Assembly (NCBI GenBank): GCA_021801235.1
Contig: JAJYYG010000160.1
Span: 1-64,000, forward strand
DNA: 64,000 bases
Direction: 5' to 3'
From: Actinomycetes bacterium
Lineage (GTDB): Bacteria > Actinomycetota > Acidimicrobiia > Acidimicrobiales > RAAP-2
This document shows positions 56,302 through 64,000 of this stretch, one piece after another. A model generated the notes under the pieces. That model was not told the origin of the DNA and did no database searches. It saw only the letters and a list, made by a program, of their open reading frames with translations. Both the position numbers and the translations under genes were made by a program. How positions within the stretch are numbered: position 1 is the stretch's first letter; each line of letters opens with the position of its first letter.

Positions 56302-57870
56302 TCAGACCCGGGTCTCGTGCGGGTCGTGCGCCGGGAGGTCGATCACCACGCGCGTACCGCAGGCGGGGGGGTCGTCGCGAGAGCGGTCGCACATGTCGAT
56401 CGAGCCGGCGAGCTGGGTCCGAACCAGGTCCCTCACGATGGAGAGACCGAGGCTCTGTGTGGTGTCGAAGTCGAACTCCGCCGGAAGACCGGCCCCGTCG
56501 TCGACGACCTCCACCCGGAGACGGTCCTCCCCGGGGTAGCCCGCCACCCCGAGTCGGACGTCGACGTGACCGCCCGTCCGGACGGTGACCGCGCCGGCCT
56601 CGGCGAGGCGGTCCGGTCGGTCCAGCTCCTCGTCGACCTGCGCGGCGAAGGCGTGCTCGACCGCGTTCTGGAGGAGCTCGGCGAGCGCCACCGCGAGGGG
56701 CGTCGCCACGTCGGCCGGGACGTCGCCCAGCTCCCCATGGACACTGAACCCGATCGGCGCCCCGGAGACGACCGAGTCTTCGGCCATCCGCACCAGGGAC
56801 GTCACGATCTCGTCGAACGGGACCTGCTCACCGGGCTCGCGCGAGAGGATCTCGTGCACGATGGCGATCGACCGGACCCTCCGTTCCGCCTCGAACAGGG
56901 CGATCCGACCGACACCCGGGGGGAGCCGGCGCGCCTGCAGCCTCAGCAGGGCCGAGATGGTCTGCAGGTTGTTCTTGACCCGGTGGTGCACCTCGCGGAT
57001 CGCGGCATCCTTCGACAACAGCAGCCGGTCGAGACGGCGGACATCGGTGACGTCGCGGAGCAGGACCAGGCAGCCGGTGACGTCGCCCCCGGCGAGCAGC
57101 GGGATGCAGTGCAGCAGGACGATGACGTCGGGCCGTCGCTCGACCTCTTCGACGACCGGGAGCGCCGAGGCCAACGCCCACTCGATCGCCGACTCCTCGA
57201 CGCCGAGGTCGTAGAGCCGGCGCCCCTCGAGCTGGCTGTACATCCCCATCCGGTGGAGGGCGTTGGTCGCATTCGGCGACGCGAAGCGGACCCGACCCTC
57301 CTCGTCGACCAGGACGATGCCGTCCCCCACCCTGGGCGCCTCCTCGGTGGCGACCTCCTCACCGGGAAAGGGGAAGGTCCCCTCCTCGACCATGACCGCG
57401 AACCGGTCGAACACGTCCCGGTAGGTACGCTCCAGGTGCCCCGGCCGGCGGCCGGTACCGGCCGACATCCGGGCCAGCACCGCCGCCACCTCGCCCTCGA
57501 ACCGCACCGGGATGCACTGGAGCCGCACCGGCTCGTCCCCGGCGTCGATCTGCATCTCCCCCCGGGACACCTCGCCCGAGCGGTAGGCGTCGACGACGAG
57601 CGGCCAGTCGGAGGCGCCCACCGTCTCGCCCATCAGGTCGTGCTGGACGACGGTGGCGCTGTTCGACGGGCGCATCTGCCCGAGCACGACCAGCACCTGA
57701 CCCTCTTCGGGCACCTGGTCGGCCGGGGCGGCCATGGGCGCCAGCAGCACCAGGTCGGAGAACGACAGGTCCGCCAAGATGCCCCACGTCCCGAGGAGGC
57801 GCTGCAGATGGGCCAGCTGGTCGGGGCCGAGTGCGGTCCGCTCGAACGCGAGCTCGGCAGGGGTGGCCAC
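56302..57870 (-). CDS. pdtaS: PdtaS-type sensor histidine kinase
   Basis: A 522-residue soluble kinase. An N-terminal GAF-like domain (residues ~1-150) and a PAS domain (GIVLVDEEGRVRFASPNATN, about 185-290) precede HisKA_2 with EVHHRVKNNLQTISALLRLQ, where the first His of HHRVKNN is the phospho-acceptor. The HATPase follows, with LAELLQNAVEHAF and SLGLSIVRDLV. M. tuberculosis PdtaS controls the RNA-binding regulator PdtaR. GTG 57870 is 2 bp after the PHP stop, with a 9-bp repeat upstream. Confidence 0.9.
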   Translation of the reverse strand: MATPAELAFERTALGPDQLAHLQRLLGTWGILADLSFSDLVLLAPMAAPADQVPEEGQVLVVLGQMRPSNSATVVQHDLMGETVGASDWPLVVDAYRSGEVSRGEMQIDAGDEPVRLQCIPVRFEGEVAAVLARMSAGTGRRPGHLERTYRDVFDRFAVMVEEGTFPFPGEEVATEEAPRVGDGIVLVDEEGRVRFASPNATNALHRMGMYSQLEGRRLYDLGVEESAIEWALASALPVVEEVERRPDVIVLLHCIPLLAGGDVTGCLVLLRDVTDVRRLDRLLLSKDAAIREVHHRVKNNLQTISALLRLQARRLPPGVGRIALFEAERRVRSIAIVHEILSREPGEQVPFDEIVTSLVRMAEDSVVSGAPIGFSVHGELGDVPADVATPLAVALAELLQNAVEHAFAAQVDEELDRPDRLAEAGAVTVRTGGHVDVRLGVAGYPGEDRLRVEVVDDGAGLPAEFDFDTTQSLGLSIVRDLVRTQLAGSIDMCDRSRDDPPACGTRVVIDLPAHDPHETRV

Positions 57871-57872
57871 GG

Positions 57873-58796
57873 TCAGTCGGCCCGGTCGGCCCGGTCGGCC
57901 CGGTCGGGCAGGACCAGCCGGGGCCGGTCGGCCACCGGCACCGCGTGAGGACGGCGGTCGCGGAAGGCCTGCAGCTCGGAGACGCCGGCGGCCGCCAGCA
58001 GCGCTCGGAGGTCGTCGGCCCGGTGGGCCACGTCGGGGAGCTCGTGGGCGTCCGACGCGGTGGTCAGCGGCACGTGCCGCTCGACGTAGCGCCGCAGGAG
58101 CGGGGGCGCCGGGTACTCCTCCCCGCACGGCTTGCGCCAGCCCGCCGAGGACACCTCCGCGGCCATCTGCGACGCAACCGCCGTCTCGGCCAGGCGATCG
58201 TAGAACTCGTCCTTGCCGGCCGGAACCCGCCCGGCGATCTTGACCAGGTCGGGGTGGGCGAAGACGTCGCACACTCCGGAGGCGCCCAGCTCCTCCATCG
58301 CCCGGGTGTACTCCTCCCACACGGCGTCGACGTCGCGGACCTCCCACTCGGCCATCACCTGCGGATCGCCCAGGACGTCGAACCGCCAGGTCCCCAACCA
58401 GTGGACCGAGCCGAGCAGCACGTCGAAGGGGTAGCCGCGGAGGAGGTCGGCGACGTCGTCCATGCGTCCTTCGTAGTAGTCGACCTCGAGCCCGAGGACC
58501 ACCGGCAGACCCGCCGCCTTGACCGCCTGGACCGTCTCGACGTACTGGTCGAGGTCGACCCGGGCGTGGTGGTCCCAGTACGCGGCCATGCCCGGCCGGA
58601 GCGCATCGCCGGGCAGGTCGTCCCAGAACCCGCCGAGGCGGTCCCTGGCCTGGGTGAACCGGAAGAGGTGCTCGGTGACCGCGATCTCGGTGACGCCGGC
58701 GTCGTTGGCGCGCTCGCAGTAGGCCGCGACCTGGTCGACCGTGGTGACCGCATCGCTCTGGCTGTGCGGCCAGAGGTGGAGGTGGTAGTCGAGCAC
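57873..58796 (-). CDS. PHP-domain phosphoesterase (histidinol phosphatase-like)
   Basis: A 307-residue metal-dependent PHP protein. MLDYHLHLWPHSQSD, AVTEHLFRF, GLEVDYYEGR, LLGSVHWL, VFAHPDLVK and ASDAHEL provide the metal ligands of the family. HisK-type histinol-phosphate phosphatases have this length, but no his genes are nearby. The last residues ADRADRADRAD arise from a 9-bp repeat. It starts 3 bp after the O-methyltransferase stop. Confidence 0.88.
   Translation of the reverse strand: MLDYHLHLWPHSQSDAVTTVDQVAAYCERANDAGVTEIAVTEHLFRFTQARDRLGGFWDDLPGDALRPGMAAYWDHHARVDLDQYVETVQAVKAAGLPVVLGLEVDYYEGRMDDVADLLRGYPFDVLLGSVHWLGTWRFDVLGDPQVMAEWEVRDVDAVWEEYTRAMEELGASGVCDVFAHPDLVKIAGRVPAGKDEFYDRLAETAVASQMAAEVSSAGWRKPCGEEYPAPPLLRRYVERHVPLTTASDAHELPDVAHRADDLRALLAAAGVSELQAFRDRRPHAVPVADRPRLVLPDRADRADRAD
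57876..57908. repeat. 9-bp tandem repeat, three units plus partial, before pdtaS
   Basis: GTCGGCCCG is repeated three times (57876-57902) and partly a fourth. It encodes the Ala-Asp-Arg tail of the PHP protein and lies 6 bp upstream of the pdtaS GTG, where its ribosome-binding site would be. Confidence 0.9.
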
Positions 58797-58799
58797 GGC

Positions 58800-59444
58800 T
58801 CAGGCCGCCCTGCGGATGAGCGTCACGCCGTCCCGGACAGGGGTCTGGACCGCCACCACCCGCGGGTCGGTCGCCACCCGGTCGTTGAAGGCCCGTATCG
58901 CCTCGGTGTCCACCGACCGGTCCCCGGGATCGAGGATGCGCCCGCTCCAGAGGGTGTTGTCCGCCACGATGAGCCCGCGCGGCGCCAGCTTCGCCAGAGC
59001 GGCCTCGAAATAGTCGAGGTAGGCGCCCTTGTCCGCGTCGATGAAGACGAGGTCGAACGGCCCGGGAAGGGTGGCGACGGTCTGCAGCGCCGGCCCGACC
59101 TTGACCTCGATCCGGCCCGCATGGGGGCTGGCAGCGATGTGGCGCCGGGCGGCCTCGGCGTGGACGGGATCGATCTCACAGGTGACGATGGTCCCACCCG
59201 GGGCGAGCCCGGCGGCCATCGAGAGCGCGGAGTAGCCGCTGAACGTGCCGATCTCGAGGATCGAGGTCGCCCCCACGGCGAACACCAGGAGCTCGAGGAA
59301 CCGGCCCTCGAGCCGCCCGACCATCATGCCCGGGTCGCTCAACGTCGCGCGGGTCTCCGCAGCCACTGCTTCGAGGTGGGCGGGAGGGGCGGTGGTGTGG
59401 GCTTCGGCGTAGGCCTCGACGGCCGGATCGACGATGGCGGGCAT
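58800..59444 (-). CDS. Class I SAM-dependent O-methyltransferase
   Basis: A 214-residue enzyme of the caffeoyl-CoA/catechol O-methyltransferase group. ILEIGTFSGYSALSMA is the SAM motif, FDLVFIDADKGAYLDYFEAA contains the metal-binding Asp, and GLIVADNTLWSGRIL the second metal residues. Substrate unknown; a catechol-like metabolite is typical. Confidence 0.92.
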   Translation of the reverse strand: MPAIVDPAVEAYAEAHTTAPPAHLEAVAAETRATLSDPGMMVGRLEGRFLELLVFAVGATSILEIGTFSGYSALSMAAGLAPGGTIVTCEIDPVHAEAARRHIAASPHAGRIEVKVGPALQTVATLPGPFDLVFIDADKGAYLDYFEAALAKLAPRGLIVADNTLWSGRILDPGDRSVDTEAIRAFNDRVATDPRVVAVQTPVRDGVTLIRRAA

Positions 59445-59528
59445 CCCCCCATGGTACGGCAGCGGTGTCGGGCCTCCCCCGGCCGGACCGGGCTCCTCCC
59501 CCGAAGGCCCGGGACACCGGACCGGAGA

Positions 59529-60731
59529 TCACTCCCAGAGCTGCTCGCCGAGGCGCACCAGGCCCGCCAGATCGTAGATGTCGGTATCGAAGAAGGGCAC
59601 CGTGGCGAGGACCTCCGGCGTGTCGGCCAGGTGCGACCGCTCCTCCGACTCCCGCAGGGCCACCACCCGGAAGTTGAGGAAGCTGTCGGCCACCTCGGTG
59701 AGCACCCGCCGGATCTGGGCCTCGTCGCCGAGCGCGGGGTCGGCGGCGGCCAGCACCGGCACCAGGGCCGAGGCGGCCTCGTCGGCCCGTTCCTTCATGC
59801 GCTCGGCCACCGCTGCCGACTCCGCGTCCTGGAGGTAGGTGGGCAGCACCTTGTTGAGCACGATCGCGCCCAGGTGGAGCCGGCGGGCGGTCAGCTCGTG
59901 CGCGAAGAACTCCGCCTCGCGCAATGGGACCCCCTCGAGGGTGGAGACCACCATGAAGGTCGTGCGGCGGTCCTCGAGGAGGCGCCCGACCGCCTCGGCC
60001 CGCTCCACGAAGCCGTCGTACATCGACTGGAACAGGATGAAGAACTCCGAGATGTCGGCGAGGAACTGGGTCCCGAGGATCCGGTCGGCGATCTGGTAGA
60101 ACGGCTTGGTCGCCAGGTTCACCAGCTTCGACCGGTAGGGGACGATCAACCACCGCAGGAGCCGGGAGGAGAAGAAGTCGGCCAGGCGCTGCGGTGCGTC
60201 GAGGAAGTCGAGGGCGTTGCGGGTGGGCGGGGTGTCCACCACGATCAGATCGTAGGCGCCCTCCGAATGGATCTCGTAGAGGCGCTCCATGGCGATGTAG
60301 TCGTGGCTCTGGATGAAGCGGCCGGAGATGTTCTGGTAGAGCGGGTTCGCCAAGATCTCCTCCCGGGTCCGCTCGTCGGGCGCGTGCCGGCGGATGAGGG
60401 CGTCCCACGACTGCTTGGTGTCGAGCATGGCCGCCCAGAGCTGGCCACGCGGCTTCAGCCCTGCGGCCCGGAACGCCTCCGCCGGCACCCTGCGCTCCGT
60501 GTTGCCGATGCCCTCGAGCCCGAGGGCGTCGGCCAGGCGGCGGGCGGGATCGACCGTGAGCACCAGGACCTTCCCCCCGTGCCGGAGCGCGGCCATCACC
60601 CCGGCGGCAGCGGCGGTGGTGGTCTTGCCGACGCCCCCCGGCCCGCAGGCGACCACGATCTCCTTGGCCGCCAGCAGGCTGTCGAGGGAGCCCCGGCCCG
60701 GGACCGGGGCAGCCGGTCGCGAACGCGCCAT
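59529..60731 (-). CDS. ArsA/Get3-like ATPase, second subunit (Rv3680-like)
   Basis: A 400-residue P-loop ATPase of the ArsA family. GPGGVGKTTTAAAAGVMA is the deviant Walker A without an N-terminal Lys signature, and YDLIVVDTPPTRNALDFLDA the switch II/Walker B. It overlaps the partner ATPase by one base (TGATG). The pair matches mycobacterial Rv3679-Rv3680 (BagA/BagB), which form a Get3-like complex linked to glycerol and metal stress. Confidence 0.88.
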   Translation of the reverse strand: MARSRPAAPVPGRGSLDSLLAAKEIVVACGPGGVGKTTTAAAAGVMAALRHGGKVLVLTVDPARRLADALGLEGIGNTERRVPAEAFRAAGLKPRGQLWAAMLDTKQSWDALIRRHAPDERTREEILANPLYQNISGRFIQSHDYIAMERLYEIHSEGAYDLIVVDTPPTRNALDFLDAPQRLADFFSSRLLRWLIVPYRSKLVNLATKPFYQIADRILGTQFLADISEFFILFQSMYDGFVERAEAVGRLLEDRRTTFMVVSTLEGVPLREAEFFAHELTARRLHLGAIVLNKVLPTYLQDAESAAVAERMKERADEAASALVPVLAAADPALGDEAQIRRVLTEVADSFLNFRVVALRESEERSHLADTPEVLATVPFFDTDIYDLAGLVRLGEQLWE

Positions 60732-61678
60732 CAGTAGCCGAGCTCCTCACCCAGCGAGGACGCCACCTGCCGGGTCGTGCGCAGACCGTGCGACCGGGTG
60801 AACAGGTACGGGAGGTACAGGAGCGGCACCGCTGGGTCGATCCCGGCGCGCAGCCGTTCGAGATGGGTGGAGCGGGTCCGGCGCATCGTCACCGCCAACC
60901 GTGCCGCTTCGAGCAACGGCGTCGGGTCGCCCCCGAGGAGCCCGTCCAGGGCGGCCACCGCCGGGGGCGCGTCCAGCGCGTCGAACACCGACTCCTCCTG
61001 GCGGCCGAACAGCTCGGGGAGCACACGGTTGACCACCACGGTCGCCAGGCGCACCGTGGTCTCCTCCCGCACCCGCGCCGCCAGCTCGATCGTCTCGTTC
61101 ACCGGCATCTCCTCGGGCGTGCACACCGCCACCAGGCCGGTGCGGGTCGGATCGGAGAGGATCTCGAGCATCCAGTCGGTCTGGGAGCGGATCAGCCCCA
61201 CCTTGACCAGGTCGTTGATGGCCTGGGGGGCGGCGAGCTGGCCCACGATGTGGCCGGAGGCCGGGGCGTCCACCACCACCAGGTCGTAGCTCTGCTCGCG
61301 CACCTCGTAGCAGAGCTTCCCCACCGTCAGGATCTCCCGCACCCCGGGGGCGGCGGTGGCGACGAAGTCGAACGCCTTGGCCAGGGGGCCGATCCTCCCG
61401 ACCACCGGGATCCGGAGCTGCAGCTTGAGGTACTCGCGGAGCGAGGCCTCGGTGTCCATGGTCATCGCGAACAGGCCGGGCAGGATCTCCTTCTCCTTGA
61501 ACCCGGTGGGCGACGACTCGAAGAAGCCGGCCACGTCGCCCTTGGCGTCCACCTCGCAGACGAGGACCCGCTTGCCGCGCTGGGAGGCGAACAGCGCCAG
61601 GGCCGAGGCGACGGTCGTCTTGCCGACCCCGCCCTTGCCGGTGACGAACACCAGCCGGAGGTCGACGAGCTCGGTCAC
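60731..61678 (-). CDS. ArsA/Get3-like ATPase, first subunit (Rv3679-like)
   Basis: A 315-residue ArsA-family ATPase from GTG 61678. FVTGKGGVGKTTVASALALF has the signature Lys of the deviant Walker A, needed for dimer activation. YDLVVVDAPASGHIVGQLAAP is the switch region. With the next gene it forms a heterodimer in mycobacteria. The frame is open to 61732, which would overlap DUF3107. Confidence 0.88.
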   Translation of the reverse strand: MTELVDLRLVFVTGKGGVGKTTVASALALFASQRGKRVLVCEVDAKGDVAGFFESSPTGFKEKEILPGLFAMTMDTEASLREYLKLQLRIPVVGRIGPLAKAFDFVATAAPGVREILTVGKLCYEVREQSYDLVVVDAPASGHIVGQLAAPQAINDLVKVGLIRSQTDWMLEILSDPTRTGLVAVCTPEEMPVNETIELAARVREETTVRLATVVVNRVLPELFGRQEESVFDALDAPPAVAALDGLLGGDPTPLLEAARLAVTMRRTRSTHLERLRAGIDPAVPLLYLPYLFTRSHGLRTTRQVASSLGEELGY

Positions 61679-61709
61679 GAAGGGGCCGGCGGCGGGCCGG
61701 CGGGCCGTG

Positions 61710-61946
61710 TCAGGAGACCCCGAAGCCGACACGCCGTTCGGCGGAAGGTGCGTCGAGCTCCACGTAGGCGACCTTCGAGGCCGGCACCCCGACCTGACGC
61801 CCCTTGCGGTCCACCATCCAGAGGACCGACCCCTCGCCCGAGAGCGCCGCCTCGATCTGGGCCAGGACCGTGTCGCGGTCGGTGTCGTCGGGCAGCTCGA
61901 CGTCGAGCTCCTTCATCGACTGCACGATTCCGATTCGCACGTCCAC
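61710..61946 (-). CDS. DUF3107 family protein
   Basis: A 78-residue small protein, MDVRIGIVQSMKELDVELPD, then VLWMVDRKGRQVGVPASKVA and YVELDAPSAERRVGF. DUF3107 occurs widely in actinobacteria as a single copy; function unknown. GTG 61946 fits the family; GTG 61940 has a better-placed AGGTGG. It precedes the ArsA pair and is divergent from the HD protein. Confidence 0.85.
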   Translation of the reverse strand: MDVRIGIVQSMKELDVELPDDTDRDTVLAQIEAALSGEGSVLWMVDRKGRQVGVPASKVAYVELDAPSAERRVGFGVS

Positions 61947-62088
61947 CTGGCACGCCCCTTTCCACCCGGTACCGGCGGCACCCTCGGCTTGGAACCGGCC
62001 ACAACGCCGGTCCCCCCGACGATACAAGGTCACCGGTGCCTGTCCGCCCCGGACCTTCGACGTCAGACCCGTGCGGCACACTGGGTGG

Positions 62089-63378
62089 ATGGGGACGAGG
62101 ACCGATCCGGCGGTGGACCGAACGGGTGGGAGCGATCCGGCGATCGATCCGGTTGCCGTGGACCCGAGGGAAGCGGACGGGGTGCCGGAAGCGAAGATGG
62201 AAGCGAAAGAGGCGGCGGCAGTGAGGGAAGCATCGGGCGAAGGTCGCGGTCGGCGGTGGGCCTCGACCATGGCCGGCCACGACCGTCACCACGGCGTCGT
62301 CTACGCCCACGCCGACAGCCGCGCCGCGGCCGACCCCGAAGGCCCGGTCCGACGCCGGGGCCGGGCCGAGCGGGAGGCCGCGGAGGGCACCCGCCTGGCG
62401 CCCGGTGCGACGCGGTCGGTGGGCGCCGGCCACCGGAGCCGACCGGAGGACCCCGACCCGTGGCGCACCTGCTTCGAACGGGACCGGGACCGCATCCTCC
62501 ATGCACCCGCCTTCCGCCGCCTGGCGGGCAAGACGCAGGTGTTCGTCTTCCCGGACGACCACCAGCGGACCCGGCTGACCCACGCGCTCGAGGTCGCCCA
62601 GGTGGCGACCGGCATCGCCAGGGCCTGCCGGCTCAACGTCGCGCTCACCGAGGCCATCGCCCTCGGGCACGACTGCGGGCACGGCCCCGGCGGCCACGCG
62701 AGCGAGGATGCGCTCTCCCCCTTCGTCGACGGTGGCTTCGACCACGCCCCCTGGGGGGCCGACGTCTCCCTGGCCTCGCTCAACCTCTGTTCCGAGACGC
62801 TGGACGGCATCCGCAACCACTCGTGGTCCCGCCCGGCACCGCGCACGCCCGAGGGCGAGGTGGTCAGCTGGGCCGACCGGATCGCCTACGTCTGCCACGA
62901 CTTCGAGGACGCCGTGCGGAGCGGGATCGTCACCGCCGGCGTGCTCCCGGCCATCGTGCGCGAGCGGTGCGGTGAGCGCCGGAGCCAGCAGCTGGGGAGC
63001 TTCATCGACGCCATGGTGTCGACGATGACCACCACCGGACAGGTCGGCATGGACGGGGACCTGGCTGAGGCGCTGGCCGCCTTCCGCGCCTGCAACTACG
63101 AGCACATCTATCTCCGTCCGAGCTCGGTGCACCAGGCCCGGGCGGTGGTGGCGGTGCTGACCGCCCTGGTCGAGCACTTCGCCGACCGGCCCAACCTGAT
63201 CCCCCCCGGCCCCGGCGGCCACGACGATCTCACCGGCGGGGAGCCCGGGGCGGTGCGGGCGGCGGTCGCGTACGTGGCGGGGATGACCGACCGGTTCGCG
63301 TTCAGTCAGGCGGTGGCGCACCTCGGATGGGACCCGGCTCGCCTCCCGTCGGGGGTCGGGGTGGACCCCCGACCCTGA
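62089..63378 (+). CDS. HD-domain dGTP triphosphohydrolase-like protein
   Basis: A 429-residue HD protein. TRLTHALEVAQVATGIARAC, LGHDCGHGPGGHASEDALSP and SWADRIAYVCHDFEDAV carry the H...HD...D metal site of dGTPases. FRRLAGKTQVFVFPDDHQRT is also characteristic. Such enzymes remove dGTP as deoxynucleoside plus triphosphate, or defend against phage. The first ~90 residues are charged, low-complexity and not in the core; ATG 62197 (with GGAAG) and 62269 are alternative starts. Confidence 0.88.
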   Translation: MGTRTDPAVDRTGGSDPAIDPVAVDPREADGVPEAKMEAKEAAAVREASGEGRGRRWASTMAGHDRHHGVVYAHADSRAAADPEGPVRRRGRAEREAAEGTRLAPGATRSVGAGHRSRPEDPDPWRTCFERDRDRILHAPAFRRLAGKTQVFVFPDDHQRTRLTHALEVAQVATGIARACRLNVALTEAIALGHDCGHGPGGHASEDALSPFVDGGFDHAPWGADVSLASLNLCSETLDGIRNHSWSRPAPRTPEGEVVSWADRIAYVCHDFEDAVRSGIVTAGVLPAIVRERCGERRSQQLGSFIDAMVSTMTTTGQVGMDGDLAEALAAFRACNYEHIYLRPSSVHQARAVVAVLTALVEHFADRPNLIPPGPGGHDDLTGGEPGAVRAAVAYVAGMTDRFAFSQAVAHLGWDPARLPSGVGVDPRP

Positions 63379-63562
63379 CCAGGGTCCCGAGCGGCGATCC
63401 GTCCAGGGAACTCGCCGGCTACCTACCAGGTCGCCGCCCGCGTCGCGCCACCCGCTTCAGACCGCCCGTGGTGCGCAGCCACCGCTGGAGCCGCGGATCG
63501 GCGGTGCCTAAGCTCGTCCGGGGTCCGAGCGGCTCGGATCCCGGACGAGGAGGCCGACGACC

Positions 63563-64000
63563 GTGCACACGTCCACACCGTCCACACAGTCCACGGACCG
63601 CCCGGCGACACCCGGCTCCCCCGGCGGTGCCGATGCCCACAGGGCCGTCGCCGGGGCGCCCGCCGGGGCGCGACGAGACGGGGCGGGGCAGGGGGGAACC
63701 GCTGCCGCCGCGCTCGAGCCGCTGATCCTGGCGCTGCTGGGGGATCCCGTCCCTGCCCGGTTCACGTTCTGGGACGGCAGCGCCCTCGGACCGGAGGTCG
63801 CGGTCGGGACGGTCCGGGTGCACTCGCCCGAGGCGTTGCGGCACCTCCTGTGGGCTCCCGGCGAACTGGGCGTGGCCAGGGCCTTCGTCTCCGGGAGCCT
63901 CTCGGTCGAGGGTGATCTCTACGGGCTCCTGCGGGTGCTCCACGAGGCCGCACCGAGGGATCTCCGCCGGATGGGAATGCGGGCACTCCCCTCGGTGGTG
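63563..64000 (+). CDS. Cyclopropane-fatty-acyl-phospholipid synthase family, N-terminal part
   Basis: The frame is open to the window end; 146 residues are visible. After a disordered Ala/Gly/Pro start, RFTFWDGSALGPEVAVGTVR and VHSPEALRHLLWAPGELGVA with FVSGSLSVEGDLYGLLRV match the N-terminal domain of actinobacterial CFA synthase-type methyltransferases. The SAM domain lies beyond the edge. GAGGAGG at 63547-63553 is 9 bp before GTG. Confidence 0.85.
   Translation, partial: MHTSTPSTQSTDRPATPGSPGGADAHRAVAGAPAGARRDGAGQGGTAAAALEPLILALLGDPVPARFTFWDGSALGPEVAVGTVRVHSPEALRHLLWAPGELGVARAFVSGSLSVEGDLYGLLRVLHEAAPRDLRRMGMRALPSVV

Noticed and set aside
57831-60737. 968-codon open frame on the plus strand
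   Set aside because: It is antisense to several well-supported genes and its translation is Arg/Asp/Val-rich without domains; a high-GC shadow.

Overview
The window is very GC-rich, densely coded DNA from an actinobacterium, most likely class Acidimicrobiia or a near relative. Supporting evidence: a WhiB1-type iron-sulfur regulator convergent with a PdtaS-type sensor kinase, the actinobacterial order argS-lysA-hom-thrC-rho-rpmE-prfA-prmC-tsaC, an NDMA-dependent (mycofactocin-type) alcohol dehydrogenase, a DUF3107 gene next to paired ArsA-like ATPases, the phosphatase/DUF3090/SCO1664 trio, frequent GTG starts with ATGA or GTGA overlaps, and a small protein with a GWW..SDGKWYPPE motif. It is chromosomal: I see no phage, plasmid, insertion sequence or CRISPR array. 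The class assignment is inference.

Layout. 1-11.8 kb: an accessory-looking stretch with an ABC exporter tail and permease, two zinc alcohol dehydrogenases, a cupin, an FAH-family enzyme, an MFS exporter, a fatty-acid-hydroxylase-type membrane enzyme, an acyl-CoA dehydrogenase, and two patches of gene debris (5.4-5.7 kb and 9.3-9.8 kb). 11.9-16.3 kb: cimA, ilvE and leuB on the minus strand (threonine-independent isoleucine route). 16.5-27.4 kb: a minus-strand housekeeping block for aspartate-family amino acids and translation (argS, lysA, hom, thrC, rho, rpmE, prfA, prmC, tsaC), without thrB. A tRNA-Arg(CCG) gene lies divergent from argS. 27.7-34.3 kb: AlkB-like dioxygenase, aldo/keto reductase, a 9-residue-repeat protein coupled to an RDD membrane protein, a peroxiredoxin and an ABC-2 exporter pair. 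34.4-46 kb: aconitase, a PIN/antitoxin pair, a PAS-GGDEF-EAL protein, an overlapping helicase/PIG-L/amidotransferase/HlyIII operon and thiC. 46-55.8 kb: a second peroxiredoxin, an Fpg-type glycosylase, an F420-type iron-sulfur flavoprotein, the phosphatase/DUF3090/kinase-like module, an acyltransferase-SGNH fusion, etfBA and a glycerophosphodiesterase. 55.9-64 kb: whiB1, pdtaS, a PHP phosphoesterase, an O-methyltransferase, two ArsA-like ATPases with DUF3107, an HD-domain dGTPase-like protein and the start of a cyclopropane-fatty-acid synthase.

The most unusual feature is a recurring pattern: short tandem repeats of unrelated sequence and unit length (9, 13, 15, 16, 18, 24 bp) lie 6-30 bp upstream of start codons at six separate genes. 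Other points of note are the N/Q-rich prion-like segment in Rho, the His-rich N-terminus of CimA, an intrinsic terminator in the leuB leader, a probable uncharacterised kinase/phosphatase/zinc-ribbon module at 48.8-50.7 kb, and a chimeric pseudogene joining a sugar-permease fragment to a CPBP-protease tail.
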